Below are positions 1 to 53,249 of a stretch of 64,000 bases of DNA, in pieces; position 1 is the first letter of the stretch, and each line of letters starts with the position of its first letter. This DNA comes from Siphlonurus alternatus (Eukaryota; Arthropoda; Insecta; Ephemeroptera; Siphlonuridae). Made by a program: the position numbers and the translations under genes. Below the pieces are notes generated by a model. That model was not told the origin of the DNA, ran no database searches, and saw only the letters and a list, made by a program, of their open reading frames with translations. Location of the stretch: contig OX463785.1 in assembly GCA_949825025.1 (NCBI GenBank), forward strand, positions 15,191,971 to 15,255,970, given 5' to 3'.

Positions 1-285
1 TGTTCTCCTCTACACCCCCTATCAGTAGCTAAAATATCAGGTACACAAAAATGAGCTAGTTTTCGAGTAATTAATTTTTTAAGTTGACTAATTTAACATG
101 GAAGTTCCATTTCTCCATGTTAAATTAGTCAACTTTAAAAATTAATTACTCGAAAACTAGATCGTATTTGTATACCTTATATTTTAGCTACTGATAGGGG
201 GTGTAAAGGAGAACATTTTAAATTTTGTTCATAATTTTCGTGTAAGGGATTTTTTTTAACATTGGTGGCGTTATCTTACCCTTAA
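1..285. repeat. Hairpin element, left end at or beyond window edge
   Basis: 1-103 and 114-215 are near-perfect inverses (cagtagctaaaatatcagg / ttatattttagctactg). Bases 216-285 continue with the family's flank (aacattggtggcgttatct). Related copies are at 17210-17488, 37010-37396 and 37530-37675. In gene D's e2-e3 intron. Confidence 0.75.
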
Positions 286-2007
286 AACAGGGACTTCCTT
301 ACTTAAAAGCTTTATAATTTTGCTAAATATCACAGACAGTAAATATGCAGCTAAATCGAGACTAACAGAACACTAAATATTATTATTATTTGCTTTAACT
401 GAACTGGTCACAAGTGACTCACTTGTGACCAGTTCAGTTAAAGCAAATAATAATAATATTTAGTCGAAGTGACTGAGAATTTAACTTCCCGGTTCTTTGT
501 GACCTTGGAAAATTTCACATTTCCGGTCTTATTAATCTCGATCTAAAGCAGGGCCCGGTGATTAACAAGGTTGTAATTGTAAAAATTTCCAAGGTGACGA
601 GTTCACAAACACTTACCATAGTGTTGATACTGAAGTTCTTATCCACCCAGTTCCTGGCTTGTTGGTACTCCTGGATCAGTCCCATGATGTACAAAGTGTC
701 CAGAGACTCGATTACAGTGACCCCTAGCCGAGCAGTGCCGAACACAGAGTTCAAGTTGGCTTGTCGGGACAAAGGTCGCAGTTCGTTCTCTCCTAATGCG
801 TACTGATAATAGTTGCTCCAAGCGTGCACCATCATCTGTGAGCATTTTTTAATTTAACTTGGCAAGAATGGTCTTTATTTTGTTTAAGAAACAGCACAGA
901 AATTAGTGTACTATATCATAGAAAAAAATAGTACTTTTTATGGTACTATTTGGAATTTTTGGAAATTTTGGAAATTTTATAGAGAACCTCAAAAAGTTAT
1001 GTATGCATGGTCAATTTTTTAATTATTAATATTATTTTTTTCACCCTCTAAAGGTGGATTTTCATGAACGATTTCCAGCCTGCGACATGATGAGAATCAC
1101 ACTAAATTTTTAGATGCTAAATTAGTTTTCAGTACTTTTTGTCAGTACAAAATTGCTCCAGTCAGTATATACAAAATTTTCCAGTTTCGTCTTACATACA
1201 GCACTTTTTACCTATAAAACACTTATTCCAAGTACAAATTTGGTACTGAAAAAAAGAGAGTAAAAAAAAGTACAAAATATTGACTCTCTTTTTTCAGTAC
1301 CAAATTTGTACTTGGATTAAGTGTTTTATAGGTCAAAAGTGCTGGATGTAAGACGAAATTGGAACAATTTTGTACTGACATAAAGTACTGAAACCAATTC
1401 AGCATCTAAAAATTTAGTGTGATAATGCGCGCATTTGCTGTAACATCCATTAGCGGCCATATTTGGCGATTAAAAGAAAAAGAGCATCGTAATTAACGCG
1501 ATATCCGGCAAATTCGCTCGCCACATAGGATTTTACGGCTTTTACGTTGAAATCGCGTCGCATCGCCGTTGTCGCTCATGAAAATCAACCTTAACTTTCT
1601 CAAAATCAATGGAAATATGCTGTGACGTCATGGTCATGCAAATGTTTAACACAAACTTAAGGAAAGACATTGCGTGAATAAGACGAAACTCAGCGTCTTA
1701 AAACTTAAAACATATTTCCTTTCTATTTCGAGGGTTAAGCAAAAAAAAAAAAAACATAACTGAAGGTACTGTACCCAATAACTCTACAATGGAAAGTTCA
1801 ATAATTTACCCGTTTGATGTAATATCTCCTGACGGAGTCAATTTTGAACACATCTGCACTGAGGTTGTACGTTTGTCGCTTGCTCCGTTTATGTCCGTGG
1901 TCCGGGGGAGCTCCATCCTGCAGGGGTTGGGAGAGGTCCCAGACCATGTTGAGGACGTAGAAGAGAGCGAGGCCAAATAATGCCTTCGAGTAGTGCGGGA
2001 AATCCAT
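1..2007 (-). CDS. Gene D: fourth GH47 mannosidase paralogue, first two coding exons only (continues past left edge)
   Basis: Exons seen: e1 2007-1810 (66 codons, donor GTAAAT) and e2 835-617 (73 codons, ATGATGGTGCACGC after an AG acceptor, donor GTAAGT). The rest lies outside the window. Exon 1 has a signal-like hydrophobic stretch (residues 9-23, ALFGLALFYVLNMVW), then a KRSKR basic motif (residues 40-44) that fits a furin-type site, then a sequon (YNLS) and SVRRYYIKR, which aligns with the e1 ends of B and C. Exon 2 has the family signature (MMVHAWSNY...GENELRPLS...LDTLYIMG). Its 73-codon length and IMGL.QEYQQ resemble gene A, while its leader resembles B and C, so it may be an intermediate. 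It starts only 1.6 kb downstream of gene C's stop. Whether the full copy is intact cannot be judged here. Confidence 0.8.
372..464. repeat. Perfect 93-bp palindrome (46-bp arms, 1-bp centre)
   Basis: Starts actaaatattattattatttg, centre acaagtgactcacttgt, and ends with the exact inverse of its start. No mismatch seen in either arm. Confidence 0.95.
499..600. repeat. Hairpin MITE of the ccttggaaaattt family
   Basis: gtgaccttggaaaatttcac on the left; aaaaatttccaaggtgacga on the right; loop with attaatctcg/gattaacaagg. Other copies: 4545-4802 (two), 12569-12690, 13683-13800 and 24482-24590. It ends 17 bp from gene D's e2 donor. Confidence 0.8.
1051..1592. repeat. Inverted-repeat element, about 540 bp, with inner foldback
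   Basis: Outer ends aaggtggattttcatgaacg and cgctcatgaaaatcaacctt are inverses. An inner hairpin of about 325 bp (1098-1422) has arms of about 150 bp: cactaaatttttagatgct and agcatctaaaaatttagtg. In gene D's e1-e2 intron. Confidence 0.8.
1598..1740. repeat. Partial copy of the second CRE-bearing family
   Basis: gctgtgacgtcatggtcatgc followed by cttaaggaaagacattgcgtg and a decayed right half (cagcgtctta). Abuts the large inverted repeat to its left. Confidence 0.5.
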
Positions 2008-3444
2008 AGTGCTGAGGAATTTTAAATTAAAATTGCATGACAGTTACCTATTCCAAAATACATAGAACCCAATATATTTATTGCATGAAGAGGGTAGGAA
2101 TTCACTTTTTTTTTTTTACAATTTTTTTTTATATAATTAAGGATGAATCTCAGTAGGTTGATATCTCACAATCGTACCGCCTGAGTGCAACAAAACTTGT
2201 AGGGGACTTAGAACTCACCATCAATAGGTGGTATACAAATTTTGAAACGAATCTGTCTTATCAGTTTTGTGAAAACTGAGGTAGAAGTTTAACATTGGTC
2301 TTATGGAAGAAAACCGGAAATGGAGCTGTTGTAAGAAAACTGCAAGACTGAATTTGCTCAAACCATAAGCGATTAAGTTTTAGAATATTCTCGATTTTTT
2401 AAAATTTATTTCATTCGATTCGTTTGCAAGGAAATATTCTTTGATTCCGAAGTAACTGAGATTAATCGTTAAAATATTGAAAGTACGTTTATAATTTTAG
2501 GCATCAAGATATCATCGTTATTTGATTTAAACTATAATCAGGCGTGATCATTCAACTGAAAAAATTTAAAAAATATAAAATTGACAATCTTCATGAATAT
2601 TGAATATTTGAATACAGGACCTCAAGTTAAGTATTGTCAATTTTGTTAAAATAACACTAAAATTTCATAACAGATTGTCTCTATTCTATGAAATACTGAT
2701 GAAACATTAATTAAATATACTTACTTTTTAACTGCAAGCAAAGGTAAAAGAAGTGTTATAACCTGAGATAGCCTTGAGTATTATTTTTTTATCTCAGGTT
2801 TTACCGTCCAATTGATGTTAGGAATTTGTTTTTACTAAGACAAGATATCAAGGTGTTTGTAAAAGCAAAACGCGGTCAACAACGAGCGTAAAATATACGT
2901 GATGTCTAATGGTGAGTATATATCTTGACGTCACCAACCTTTATCCTACCATTTACTAACAAAAAATGATTAGGCGATAGTAAGATCCTATACGAAGCCA
3001 TTTTTTGATCGCAAATTGTTAACCTCCTAAGTAAGTTATGTTTGTAATTTTAAAATTATGATGCCTGCTTGATTGATGAGTGGGCGCGCATCGTTGAGAG
3101 TACAAACATTATTATCAACAGAGCTGTGATAAGTTAGAAGGAGGGGATTTAAACTCTGTACTGTGACAACAAAAAAAGGCTCATTTTCATTTTTTTCCTA
3201 TAGCTGTTGACTGTACAGTACAGTGCTTAACAAAATAAGAATTAAAATTAGAAATTAACAGAGCTGAGAACTATCTACAGTATTATATAAAGTATATCAT
3301 GCATGAATACAGTATATTATAATATACACTTTTTTTTTTAGTAAAGCAGGGTTGACTTACTTAATTAGTTTTTTTTATAGCATCATTTCAATATTCGAGT
3401 AATATTAATTAATAAAGGAAACAACAAAATTCATAAACACAATC

Positions 3445-3450
3445 TTTATT
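3445..3450 (-). other. Probable polyadenylation signal of gene C
   Basis: AATAAA on the minus strand about 155 nt after the gene C stop codon, followed by A/T-rich sequence. It is the first canonical hexamer I see downstream of the stop. Confidence 0.45.
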
Positions 3451-3604
3451 ACATAATTCAAAAATGCACAAAATAAACAAAAGAAACCCAGTTAAAGAAA
3501 CAAAAAGAAACAAATTATTTAACAAAATTAACAATAATTAATATAGTAATGTACACTTCAAATCTTCCACATGCAGGTAATCCAAGGTCATTTCAAGTTC
3601 ATCT

Positions 3605-10701
<7,097 letters not shown>

Positions 10702-10764
10702 CGTGCGCTATTAAAATAATTAATAAAAGACAAATAAAGCACAAAATTGCATTAATTCAAAATT

Positions 10765-10921
10765 GGGTGCGATTCACGAAGCAGTTAGCCAGGTTTCTAA
10801 CCATGTTTAACTTAACCACGTTTAAATATACCTGCTTTACGTGTTAAACCACCTAGTTAAACGTGGTTAAGCTAAATTAACGTGGTTAGAAACCTGGCTA
10901 AATGTTTCGTGAATTGCGCCC
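10765..10921. repeat. Hairpin MITE (gggygcrattcacgaag ends)
   Basis: Ends gggtgcgattcacgaagca and the inverse gtttcgtgaattgcgccc, with arms ttagccaggtttctaacca / ggttagaaacctggctaa. It lies just upstream of gene C's first exon. A second copy is at 60734-60900. Confidence 0.85.
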
Positions 10922-11215
10922 ATTTATATTTTACAAGAATATTGTATACATATTGTGTATATACCCAACTAGATTATACATATGGTCCAATATATTGGAT
11001 TGACAATATTTATGAAAATTTTAAATTATTGTTTTAAAAATTTGTTAAAGTGTTCTATTGAATTTTACTCTGCAACGTATCAAACTACAGTATATCTAAA
11101 TAGCTGAACGAAGCGCTAAGAAATTTCTATCACTTTTAAATTTATTGATTCTAAATAGCGTGAAAATTTTCTCTATATAAGCCACCATGCTAGAAAATTT
11201 GAATATTTTCTCAGT

Positions 11216-11400
11216 AAAGCAATTAATTTAAAACGTCTCCTCTACCCCCATTTAAGGGTCTTCTGAATCAGGAACTTATTTTCCACTAAAAACTTTTAGT
11301 GTCAGAAAAAGCAATTTCGATTTTTTTTTTTTTTTTTTTTTACATTATAGGTTTGGAACACCGAAAAATCAGCTGACTTGAAGCCTCTATTATTTTAAGT
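11216..11400. repeat. Interspersed repeat (aggcttcaagtcagctgattt family)
   Basis: Contains ggaacttattttccactaaa, a T-run, and aaaaatcagctgacttgaag. Other copies: 24019-24316, 50848-51185 and 58941-59098. Confidence 0.65.
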
Positions 11401-11910
11401 AGGGAATAACTTACCATGTTCTAGTCCCAACTATATAACTTCTCTTGGAAAGAAATGAAGCTTGATTGAGTGTTGATAGATCCACTATAATTAGAACCAC
11501 CCACGACACCGTCTTTTATACCTCAGCAGTTTGACTTCTTAAAGGTCGCCTAACTATAAACAATAACAATAGCGCGTGCCTTATAATAATATCAAGTTAT
11601 TAAACAACCTTGCATGTTTAATACACAGTTTTGTGTACTTAATTATAAGTAAAGCCTTGAGTAGAAATAAAAACATATAAATAAATTAATATATCAACAG
11701 TTAGTTATTTTTATTTATTGTTACAGGGTTACCGATTATTATCCTTGAATTTAGTATAAATATTTTTTTTATTGAAAATGGTACAAAGTGACCAGAAAAG
11801 GCAAAGCCTTAGTGCATTTAAATTATTGTCAATTTACATAAAAATAATTTTTAATATAAAATAATTTAATTATGCCGATAAATTTTTATTTTTTTATCCC
11901 AGATTAATAT

Positions 11911-12015
<105 letters not shown>

Positions 12016-12018
12016 TTT

Positions 12019-12163
12019 AAGCCGGTAATACACGATACAATTTTGCATACAATTTTTCCTTGCAAGAAAATTTCATTTCTATACAAACAAATGGAGTTCA
12101 AATTTTCTTGAAAGGAAAAATTGTATGCAATAGTTAGAAGAATTGTATCGTGTAATACCGCCT
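12019..12163. repeat. Hairpin MITE (ggtaatacacgatacaatt ends)
   Basis: gccggtaatacacgatacaat and the inverse attgtatcgtgtaataccgc enclose arms with gcatacaatttttccttg / gaaaggaaaaattgtatgc. It directly abuts the (TA)n tract. Confidence 0.85.
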
Positions 12164-12568
12164 TTAAATAGTGATATTAAATCGTCCCTCGTACGCAATA
12201 ATGGAGCTATCTGCTATATATCAGGGCTAATACTCTATTCTTGTTCAACAGAAGACTAGCCCTGTCTGCTATTTCAGGTGAGCGCAATTATGAGTTTTAA
12301 ATCAGTATTTAAAATAAAAAATCTCATATTTTTAAAATTTTTATTTTGAATGCGTGTATATAAACGATATAAAATTAGCAGAAAACACACAGAAAATTTG
12401 AAAAATAATATTATATTAAAGATATCAATGTTTATGCCTTATCTGTTATCACAATTCTCACTATATAGCCACGCTATAGAATCTTTTTAAATCAATGAAA
12501 ATTACCTTTTGGTTATAATGAGATTAATGAGGCTAACTCTCTTTGATCTATTTTATGAATTATACAGT

Positions 12569-12690
12569 CATCACCTTGGAAAATTTCCAATTTGCAGCCT
12601 TGTTAATCATCATAGTCCGTAAGAATAACATAGGGTGTGGTATGATTAACAAGGCTGTAAATGGGAAATTTTCCAAGGTGACAAGTGTAT
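12569..12690. repeat. Hairpin MITE, ccttggaaaattt family
   Basis: caccttggaaaatttccaa, tgcagccttgttaatcatc and their inverses gattaacaaggctg and gggaaattttccaaggtga. About 200 bp past gene B's stop. Confidence 0.85.
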
Positions 12691-12790
12691 ACCTATAAAT
12701 ATTAAAATTTCTTAGAAAATTCCATATTCTCACAATATTATAAATAATTGAATAAATGATAAAAACATATTAAATTTATTTGAACATCTC

Positions 12791-12796
12791 TTTATT
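12791..12796 (-). other. Probable polyadenylation signal of gene B
   Basis: AATAAA on the minus strand 90 nt after the gene B stop codon. A hairpin repeat begins about 100 bp further on. Confidence 0.5.
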
Positions 12797-12885
12797 ATCA
12801 AAAATCTGCTTCTCCCCAGACTATAAAAAAAACAATCTTTCATTGAGATGCACTTGAAAAAATATTATAATATTAACATGATTGT

Positions 12886-18405
<5,520 letters not shown>

Positions 18406-20559
18406 CGTACACTGAAAAACATAGAAATTGTACTGTACAAAATTGATTGACAATTTTTATTCTACACTAGAGAATATAGAAATTGTACTGTATAAAATTG
18501 CTTAACCTTTTTATTTTTATTGCAAAAATGAATAGAAGGTATAATAAATTATATTATTAGGAATATTTTTTCAGGAACTAATTGCCAAAGTAGAGAAATA
18601 GAATTTCAGACACATTGACCAAAACTGTTTATTTAATTTTTTTTTTATATTTTTCTGTATTTACATCTTACCTGCACAATTCTGAAGCTCGCCAGGTAAA
18701 ATAAAACAAGAATTTAACGTAGCATTGTTTTTATTTCTCTATGTTTATAACTAGATAAAGAGAAACCAGGTCACTGAACGAGTTTGTGATGGTTAACATA
18801 TTTCTGCCATGAGTTTAGCAGATATTTCTATATTTTCTATAGTACGTAAGTAACTAATAAATAAGTATATAGGTATAGTCTATGTGGTGAACGTGGTGAA
18901 CACTAAATTTGTATGATATGCAAGTAAATTTATTATGCAACATTTTAAAATCATTAATAAATCTAATTTATAAAGTAGATAGATAAATCTATAAATATTG
19001 AAGAAATTTTATTGGATTATTATAAAATGGACTAAAAAAAATATCGCATAGAATAATGAATTGACACTAATAAATTACCAAACATAATTTACAATGAAAA
19101 TAAACTTTAATATTTTTTCAATATAATTTCACACAATGGTAATGCATGGCTTTAAAAGTATCAATAAAAATGGCTGAGAGAAAATTAATGTTTTGCTAAA
19201 ATAGTACCCGAGTAAATAATATTATAATGACGTTTTAATTATTATGCATTTTATTTTCTGTTACATCGATTTGAAGTCAAGATAAATTATACAAATAATT
19301 CAAAACATTATTTATTGAATCACCTCAAAATATAATTTAAGTTAACAAATAAAATAAAAATTAATTATTTTAAAATTAGAAATAATTCATGATTAATAGT
19401 CTAATTGTATTTGTAGCATAAAATATATACTAAAAATAAGATATAACGGAACAACCCTTGTAAAAAATACCTGTAATAAATTATTATTAATCAAAAATTA
19501 ATTTGTATTATTTTGTGATTTTTTTTCATGTATTTTTTTACGAGGGATGTAACTTTTTTATTTAGTCGATCATTATTAAAATCATAAATAAAGAAATTGA
19601 ATTTGAAAATCATTTATATAGTGATTTGTCAATATAGAATTATAACAGTCTTATTTTATTTTACAATATTATCTTACTACATGCAACATTTTATTTTCAA
19701 TGTCAAATGTAAGCATTAAAATTTAACAAACAATACAATATTGTAAATAACAATTATTACTTGAACGAATACGAGCGGCCATGAACTAATTCAAACCTTC
19801 TGTCATGTAATTGGCATTAGGTATAAAGGAAACAAAGAATACCTGTACCAGGTAGGAATCGGGTAGGAAGCCCGGTACACTCTAATATATGTACCAATAA
19901 AGCAATAACCCTGGTAAAGTGGTAAATAGTACTGCCCTCTAGACCAGAAAAGCTGCAAATGCAACCCGCGTCATTTAGATGCTAAAAAAGTTGCATAACC
20001 TCAAGGAGGTATCTTATTTTTATTTCTGCAATCATTATAATTACAGTGCTCCAAGAAGCAACAATTTACATTAAACCAAAGAGTTTACAATGTAAAATCT
20101 CTGAGTAAACTTAATACAATACGTATTTATTAGCTTCAACATTATTGTTATTCATAGAGATGTTGTAATATTATGCTGAATTTTTAAATAAATTTGAAGT
20201 AAAATTATAAAATTAATGCAGTGTATGCATGTTGTTTTATTATTTTAAAAAAAAAATTAAATTAAAAAAATTATCTTATTAATAAAGTGTCTAATTTTTT
20301 AAAAAATTATTATTTTTGTCTTATTTTCTTATTTATAATTTTAGAGTAACATCCCCTTAAAGAGTCAATCTGGTAATATTTGCTACCGTACCTCGACCTA
20401 ATTAATTATTTAATTAATACTCAACTTGAGTATATTTAATTCCTCCCAACACCAGAAATGTTTTAGTTTTATACCAGTGACTATTTGAGGCGTAAATTCT
20501 GTAAAAGCTGATCTTCGGCTTACCACCTTTACTGATGACAAGGATTATATTGTGGAGGA
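18406..20559. other. Intergenic DNA upstream of gene B, no gene seen
   Basis: Very AT-rich. A weak MITE fragment lies near 18500-18600. I see no long open frame, RNA gene or clear repeat in the rest. A gene B promoter is presumably just upstream of 18405, but no TATA or initiator could be assigned. Confidence 0.5.
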
Positions 20560-20725
20560 CAGGCGCGGATCCAGAAAGGGGGGAAAGATGCCGGAGGTGT
20601 TGCAGAATGCCCCAAAATTTTGGATTTAACATGGGCAATGTAGGCATTTCCCCCACTCCAATTTTTTTTATATGGGCCTTATGAAGAGGGCAACCCCCCA
20701 ATTTTTTTTTCTGGATCCACGCCTG
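20560..20725. mobile_element. hAT-type MITE, 166 bp
   Basis: Terminal inverted repeats caggcgcggatccagaaa and tttctggatccacgcctg. The flanks gtggagga (20552-20559) and gtgaagga (20726-20733) form an 8-bp target duplication with one mismatch, the hAT hallmark. No coding capacity. Confidence 0.8.
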
Positions 20726-20733
20726 GTGAAGGA

Positions 20734-22812
20734 AGCAGGCATAAGAAGCCATATAATCAATAAAGCAGCATGCAATAAAGCAAAAATAAATAAATGAAAA
20801 AAGATAGGACCAATAGATTTTAATAGCACAGCCACCTAATAATTACGATTTTGCTTAATTTTGTGGGTGGGATCCGTGGAATGGGGTAAACTGAGAAAAA
20901 CGTGTACCCCAGATAAGTAAAAAAAAAAAAAAAGAAAACAAAATGGTTCATAATATGGAATGTTAGGAACTGCTATAAAACAATACATTTTTTTTAAAGA
21001 ATATAAATAAACAACACACGATTTTTTCCTGGAAATAGGCCCTTTATTTTAATAAGAAGACAATTTAGATGAAAATGGGGAACTATTTTCATAAATAAAT
21101 ACCCTTTTTTTTTTACAATTTTACAATTTTTGTTTTAACATTATAATTTACGTTTTTGACTAAAATAATTTTAGTCTTTTAAAAATAAATAATTAAAAAA
21201 AGCATGCCTAATTATTTTACATACATAAGAAGTATTGCAATTAATTCATAAGTATAATAGGAATACCCAAAGTGAATATCACAAAAAAATTATACAAATA
21301 TAGTTGCTTTAACAAAAAGTCCCCCTATTGCAAATGTTAAAAGTATAGAAAAAAACAAAATAACTTAAAAGAATGTTATTAACACATTTTTTTTTGTTTA
21401 CAATACAATAAACAGCTTTTTAAAATATTTTACAAAATATAAAACAAGAATTTCTTACGGATTTTTTGATAATAGATTGAGGTTTCAAATGTTCCCCGGC
21501 AGAAATATTTTCACCATAAGTCACAAATATATTTCTTTTTTTGTTCTCTAATGTAATATTTATCAATACAATTACATAGACATAATTATTAGCACTAGAC
21601 AACATCGCATCATTTAGGGTGCTTCTGATTATTTATACCCTTTGGCTTATTTATTTAATCAAGAACTTATTTTCCTCTCAACAAAAATTTAGCTAATTTG
21701 AAACCTCTTATTATGTAAAATTATTGAACTCAAATTCAGTAAGTATCTACTATTTATTTTTGCATTTTTATTAATGCAGAAACTATCATTTTTTTACAGT
21801 AGCCCATCTTCTTAAATTTGCACAATATTCAGAAATATTCAGTATTAAAATTGCACAATTTGAGATGAACAAACAGGTCAATTTTCATTATTATTATTTT
21901 CTTTTAAATTTGATTAAATTAAATTGATTAAGAAACAAAGACATCAAAGTACTGGTACTTTAAAAAAATATAACATAACACCTAGAAGATTTTTTTGTTT
22001 TAGCAAATAAAAACTAATCAATTTGAATTAGTAGATCTGAGTTTTATATACATATTCAAATGACTTACGAAAATGATAAGATTTTAAACCCTATTTTCAA
22101 ATTTAAAATTAGTTTATTCTAAAAAAGTTGAAATAGAAATTCTTGTTTTATTTTCCTACAAAATATTTTATACAATTGTCTACTATCACAACTCATGAAC
22201 TACAATTTTGTCTCAGTCAATATTTACATTTTGTTTTGTTTACTAATATCTGAAAAATTTGTTTTTATAGAAATGTTATTATATTAAATAATTATTTAGT
22301 CTTTACTGTTAAGAAAGACAGAAGATTGTAGCCCAATATTACATTATATATATTACAAATAATTTAGATCCATAATTAAAAAAAAAAAAAAAAAAAAAAA
22401 TCTACTTTTTTACAAATACTAAAAAAATATTATAATGAGTATACATTATTATTACAAACTTATTAATTTAAAAAAAAAAAACTATTTACGTATGACATGG
22501 TCATAATTGTAGGTAAAATCTTTAAAAGATTTACAAATATTTTGCATGCATAAAATGTATTTTAGGAGTCTAAATATTGATGGTCCCTTAAACTCTTAAA
22601 TATTATAAATTGAATTATTTATATGTTTTTTTAATTACAAATTAATTGTGATGTGTATATAGCTTACTACTATTTGGTAGCAATCACAAAAATATCTTGG
22701 TCATAAAACTGTTTCTTTTCTAAGGGTTATATTAAGACATTATAAGAGTCTTAGGGTGAAATTACTTATAATTTTAATGAAACAGAAATTATGAAGACAT
22801 GTTTTTAGGTCC
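20734..22812. other. AT-rich intergenic DNA between genes A and B, no gene seen
   Basis: Many A or T homopolymers (for example 22378-22400) and one decayed member of the aggcttcaagtc family near 21620-21715. No supported gene. Confidence 0.5.
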
Positions 22813-23005
22813 ATATTGTACACTGGATGCCAAAGTAAGGTGTCCATCAAAGGGATGCCAAGAGCCAATGAAAAGGGTGCAACGTTGCCATTTTGCACAG
22901 CCGAACAATAGCGGTGCTGCATTATGTGACAACGTCACTTGATTTTACGCTACTTCATAGGCTGGCGGCACTTGTGTTTGATGGGAACTTTAGCTTGGCC
23001 TCTAT
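22813..23005. repeat. MITE related to 30850-31052
   Basis: tgtacactggatgccaaagt, gccgaacaatagcggtgctgc and aggctggcggcacttgtgttt; ends ggtgtccatcaaa / tttgatgggaact are inverses. Confidence 0.75.
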
Positions 23006-23092
23006 TGAACTTGTCCGAAATAATGAGCTATCTGACTGCATGCAACAAATGAGTTGTTTATTATATCAGGTGAGTACAATTATGAGCTTTAA

Positions 23093-23427
23093 ATGGAGCA
23101 TCAACCTCAATTTTTTTTTGCAGAAATGGATAGAGCGTGCAAAGTTATGCTACCCTGATTTTTTTCAGATTTTTTAGAGACCGGGAACTATTTTTAAAAA
23201 AATATTACAAGTCCTTTTTGTGACGTCACGAGGCGCCGCTTCTTAAGAAAAAGATAGGACTTAACGCCGCGTGACGTCACAAAAAGGACTTTCAATAATT
23301 TTTTAAAATACTTCCATAGATGTAAAAAATCTGAAAAAAATCAGGGTAGCACAATTTGGCACCCTCTATCCATTTCTGCAATAATAATAATAATTATAAT
23401 ATAAAAAAAATGAGGTCAATACTCCAT
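23093..23427. repeat. CRE-bearing hairpin MITE, two TGACGTCA sites
   Basis: Same family and layout as 13095-13425 (atcaacctcaattttttttt...tgaggtcaatactccat). It lies between genes A and B and is flanked by gagctat..gagctt repeats. Confidence 0.85.
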
Positions 23428-24018
23428 TATGAGCTGTTATTTGGTAACACATAAAGCTCACTATTGCACACAATAGTGTTAAGGCAATTCGCTTATTATT
23501 CCGGATACAGGATGATATGATACAAAATTTTTGTGCTACCATTATATGAATTAAGCTAAGTCAAAAAATAAAACTATGAATTTATATATTTTTGATTTAC
23601 CATATATATACAAAAAAAAAGCAACAACATAATTAACAAATTAGATCTAAATTATTTATAAATTGATTAAAAAAACAAACAAACAATAGGGCTGATACAT
23701 TATTGATATAATTAGTTAAAAGTATTTGTGTCAATATTTTTTGTTTCTTTTTCAACACTCACAACACTCACAAGTTTTTGTCACACATTTTTACATGCGG
23801 TGTTTTCACTTTCTCAAAGAATTAGATGCAACACAGGAATGTACTTTTTTTTCATATTTAACATCTTTTATATTCAAATTTTCACTCTTGAGCAAAAACC
23901 AACGTTAGAATTCAATTACCTATGTTGAGAACCTGAAAACAATATAAAGAGTTAGTTTTACATGTAATAAATAACCTTACAAACAAGTCAAAAGATTATT
24001 TTAATTTACTGTAATTGC

Positions 24019-24316
24019 TTTTATTAATAGAGGCTTCAAGTCAGCTGATTTTTCGGTGTTCCCACCCGCTATACCAAACCTATGTAAAAAAAAACGTAAA
24101 TTCGTTTTTTCACTAAAAATAAGATTTTTCAGGGAAAATTCCTTTACGGAACTTTGGTCCAAACTGAAAAATACAGTAGATAATTCAAGATTTAGAATTT
24201 TTACTTGATTTATAACCGAGAAAAGTAAAAAAAACACTTTGCTTCATTTTCAAGTGCAAGATGGACCTTAGCGACAAACAGTTGCGCAGCGAAAGCGCAT
24301 CACTTGAAGCCTCTAT
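24019..24316. repeat. Inverted repeat, aggcttcaagtcagctg family
   Basis: Left attaatagaggcttcaagt and right acttgaagcctctattaat are exact inverses at the ends. The left side contains cagctgatttttcggtgtt. Confidence 0.8.
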
Positions 24317-24481
24317 TAATGTAATTAACATACAATAATTGTTTATATGATATACAGTATTGTATACCTATTAACCACTCCTTCTTGGCCTTGTTGCCAT
24401 CATGACCTGTCCTATTAACCTCAACAGTTATCTATATTTGATCATGTATAAATTACAATTTAAATTTACTTAAATTACTGT

Positions 24482-24590
24482 ATACTCATCGCCTCAGAAA
24501 ATTTTCATTTGCAGCTTTGTTGATCACCATTTTGAGTACATCAACAAAGCTGCAAAAAGAAATTTTTCAAGGCAATGAATCTACAATAAT
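24482..24590. repeat. Hairpin MITE, ccttggaaaattt family, near gene A 3' end
   Basis: atcgcctcagaaaattttca, tgcagctttgttgatca and inverses atcaacaaagctgca and aaatttttcaaggcaatga. About 190 bp past the gene A stop. Confidence 0.75.
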
Positions 24591-24780
24591 TTCATTAACA
24601 TTGAGAAATAGTGGGAAAATAAACAAAATCAATGCAACTAGAGAATAAAGTCGAGAACAAGAGAATTTTAGAAATATTTATATCTTCACACACATGTAAT
24701 GTTAGTCAGTGAAAGTTGAAGGAGACAAAGTATGTCCCAATCTGTCTTTTTTTAGCCCCACCCTGAGGTACTTGCCTGCT

Positions 24781-52382
<27,602 letters not shown>

Positions 52383-53249
52383 TACTCGAAGATTGCAGAC
52401 GGAGAACAGAGTCGCGAAAAGGAAATGTGCTTCCTTTTTTATCGTTTTTTTTTATTGGCAGTTATCAGTACTGCTGACACTAAAAAAAGGCTGCAAGGAC
52501 TGATGTCTTCAAGGAAATAAACGGAAACAAGCAGCTTCGAAAATAGCTGGAGTAAGTATGTACGTTATATTCAAATTATACTGTTAATTAGTATAAATTA
52601 ATGTTTAAATGTATGTTAATTTATAAAATTTTGATTTCAATATCAACAAATACAATTGTAAATAACTGTATTATATAAATTACGAAACTCATTTTAATTT
52701 GACAATTTTAATTATTAAAAATGTACACAAATTACACAGTAAGTACTATGTAACCCATTCAAATCTCACTCAATTGAACACCAGAGGGGTGAATTCAATC
52801 TCCACATTTTAACACGGCAGATCTCACACCTGGTTGATGATATACTATGACCGACCTTAGGTTGTCGTCAAACCGTTACAATCTTTCTAACATTGGTAGA
52901 TAACGAACTTACAATGCAAGTCATGTCGTCTGCACCGATGTTAGAGTTCCTATCTGTTATGACGAGCGAAAAGATATTATAGCACAGTGTGGTACTACTC
53001 AATATATTTCTATTGAAGGTTTGACCATTTTAAATATAGTTTCCACGTTCCCTTAGTCATATAATTAATTAGATATTTTTGTGTCTTGTTCCCAAAATAA
53101 TGCTTCTTAAAGTGTTTAAAAAGGTAAAATAAATAGGGATGTTTGTTCCCGACCATCCTGACTAAGGTTTCCTCGTTTTTTTAGTTATACGAGGTAAATT
53201 CTGGGATACATAACTACGTAAAAAGAGAGGGAAAATTCACAAAGCAATA

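Noticed and set aside
20414..20752. 112-aa minus-strand open frame
   Set aside because: It runs across the hAT-type MITE and AT-rich flank; no homology or splice context.
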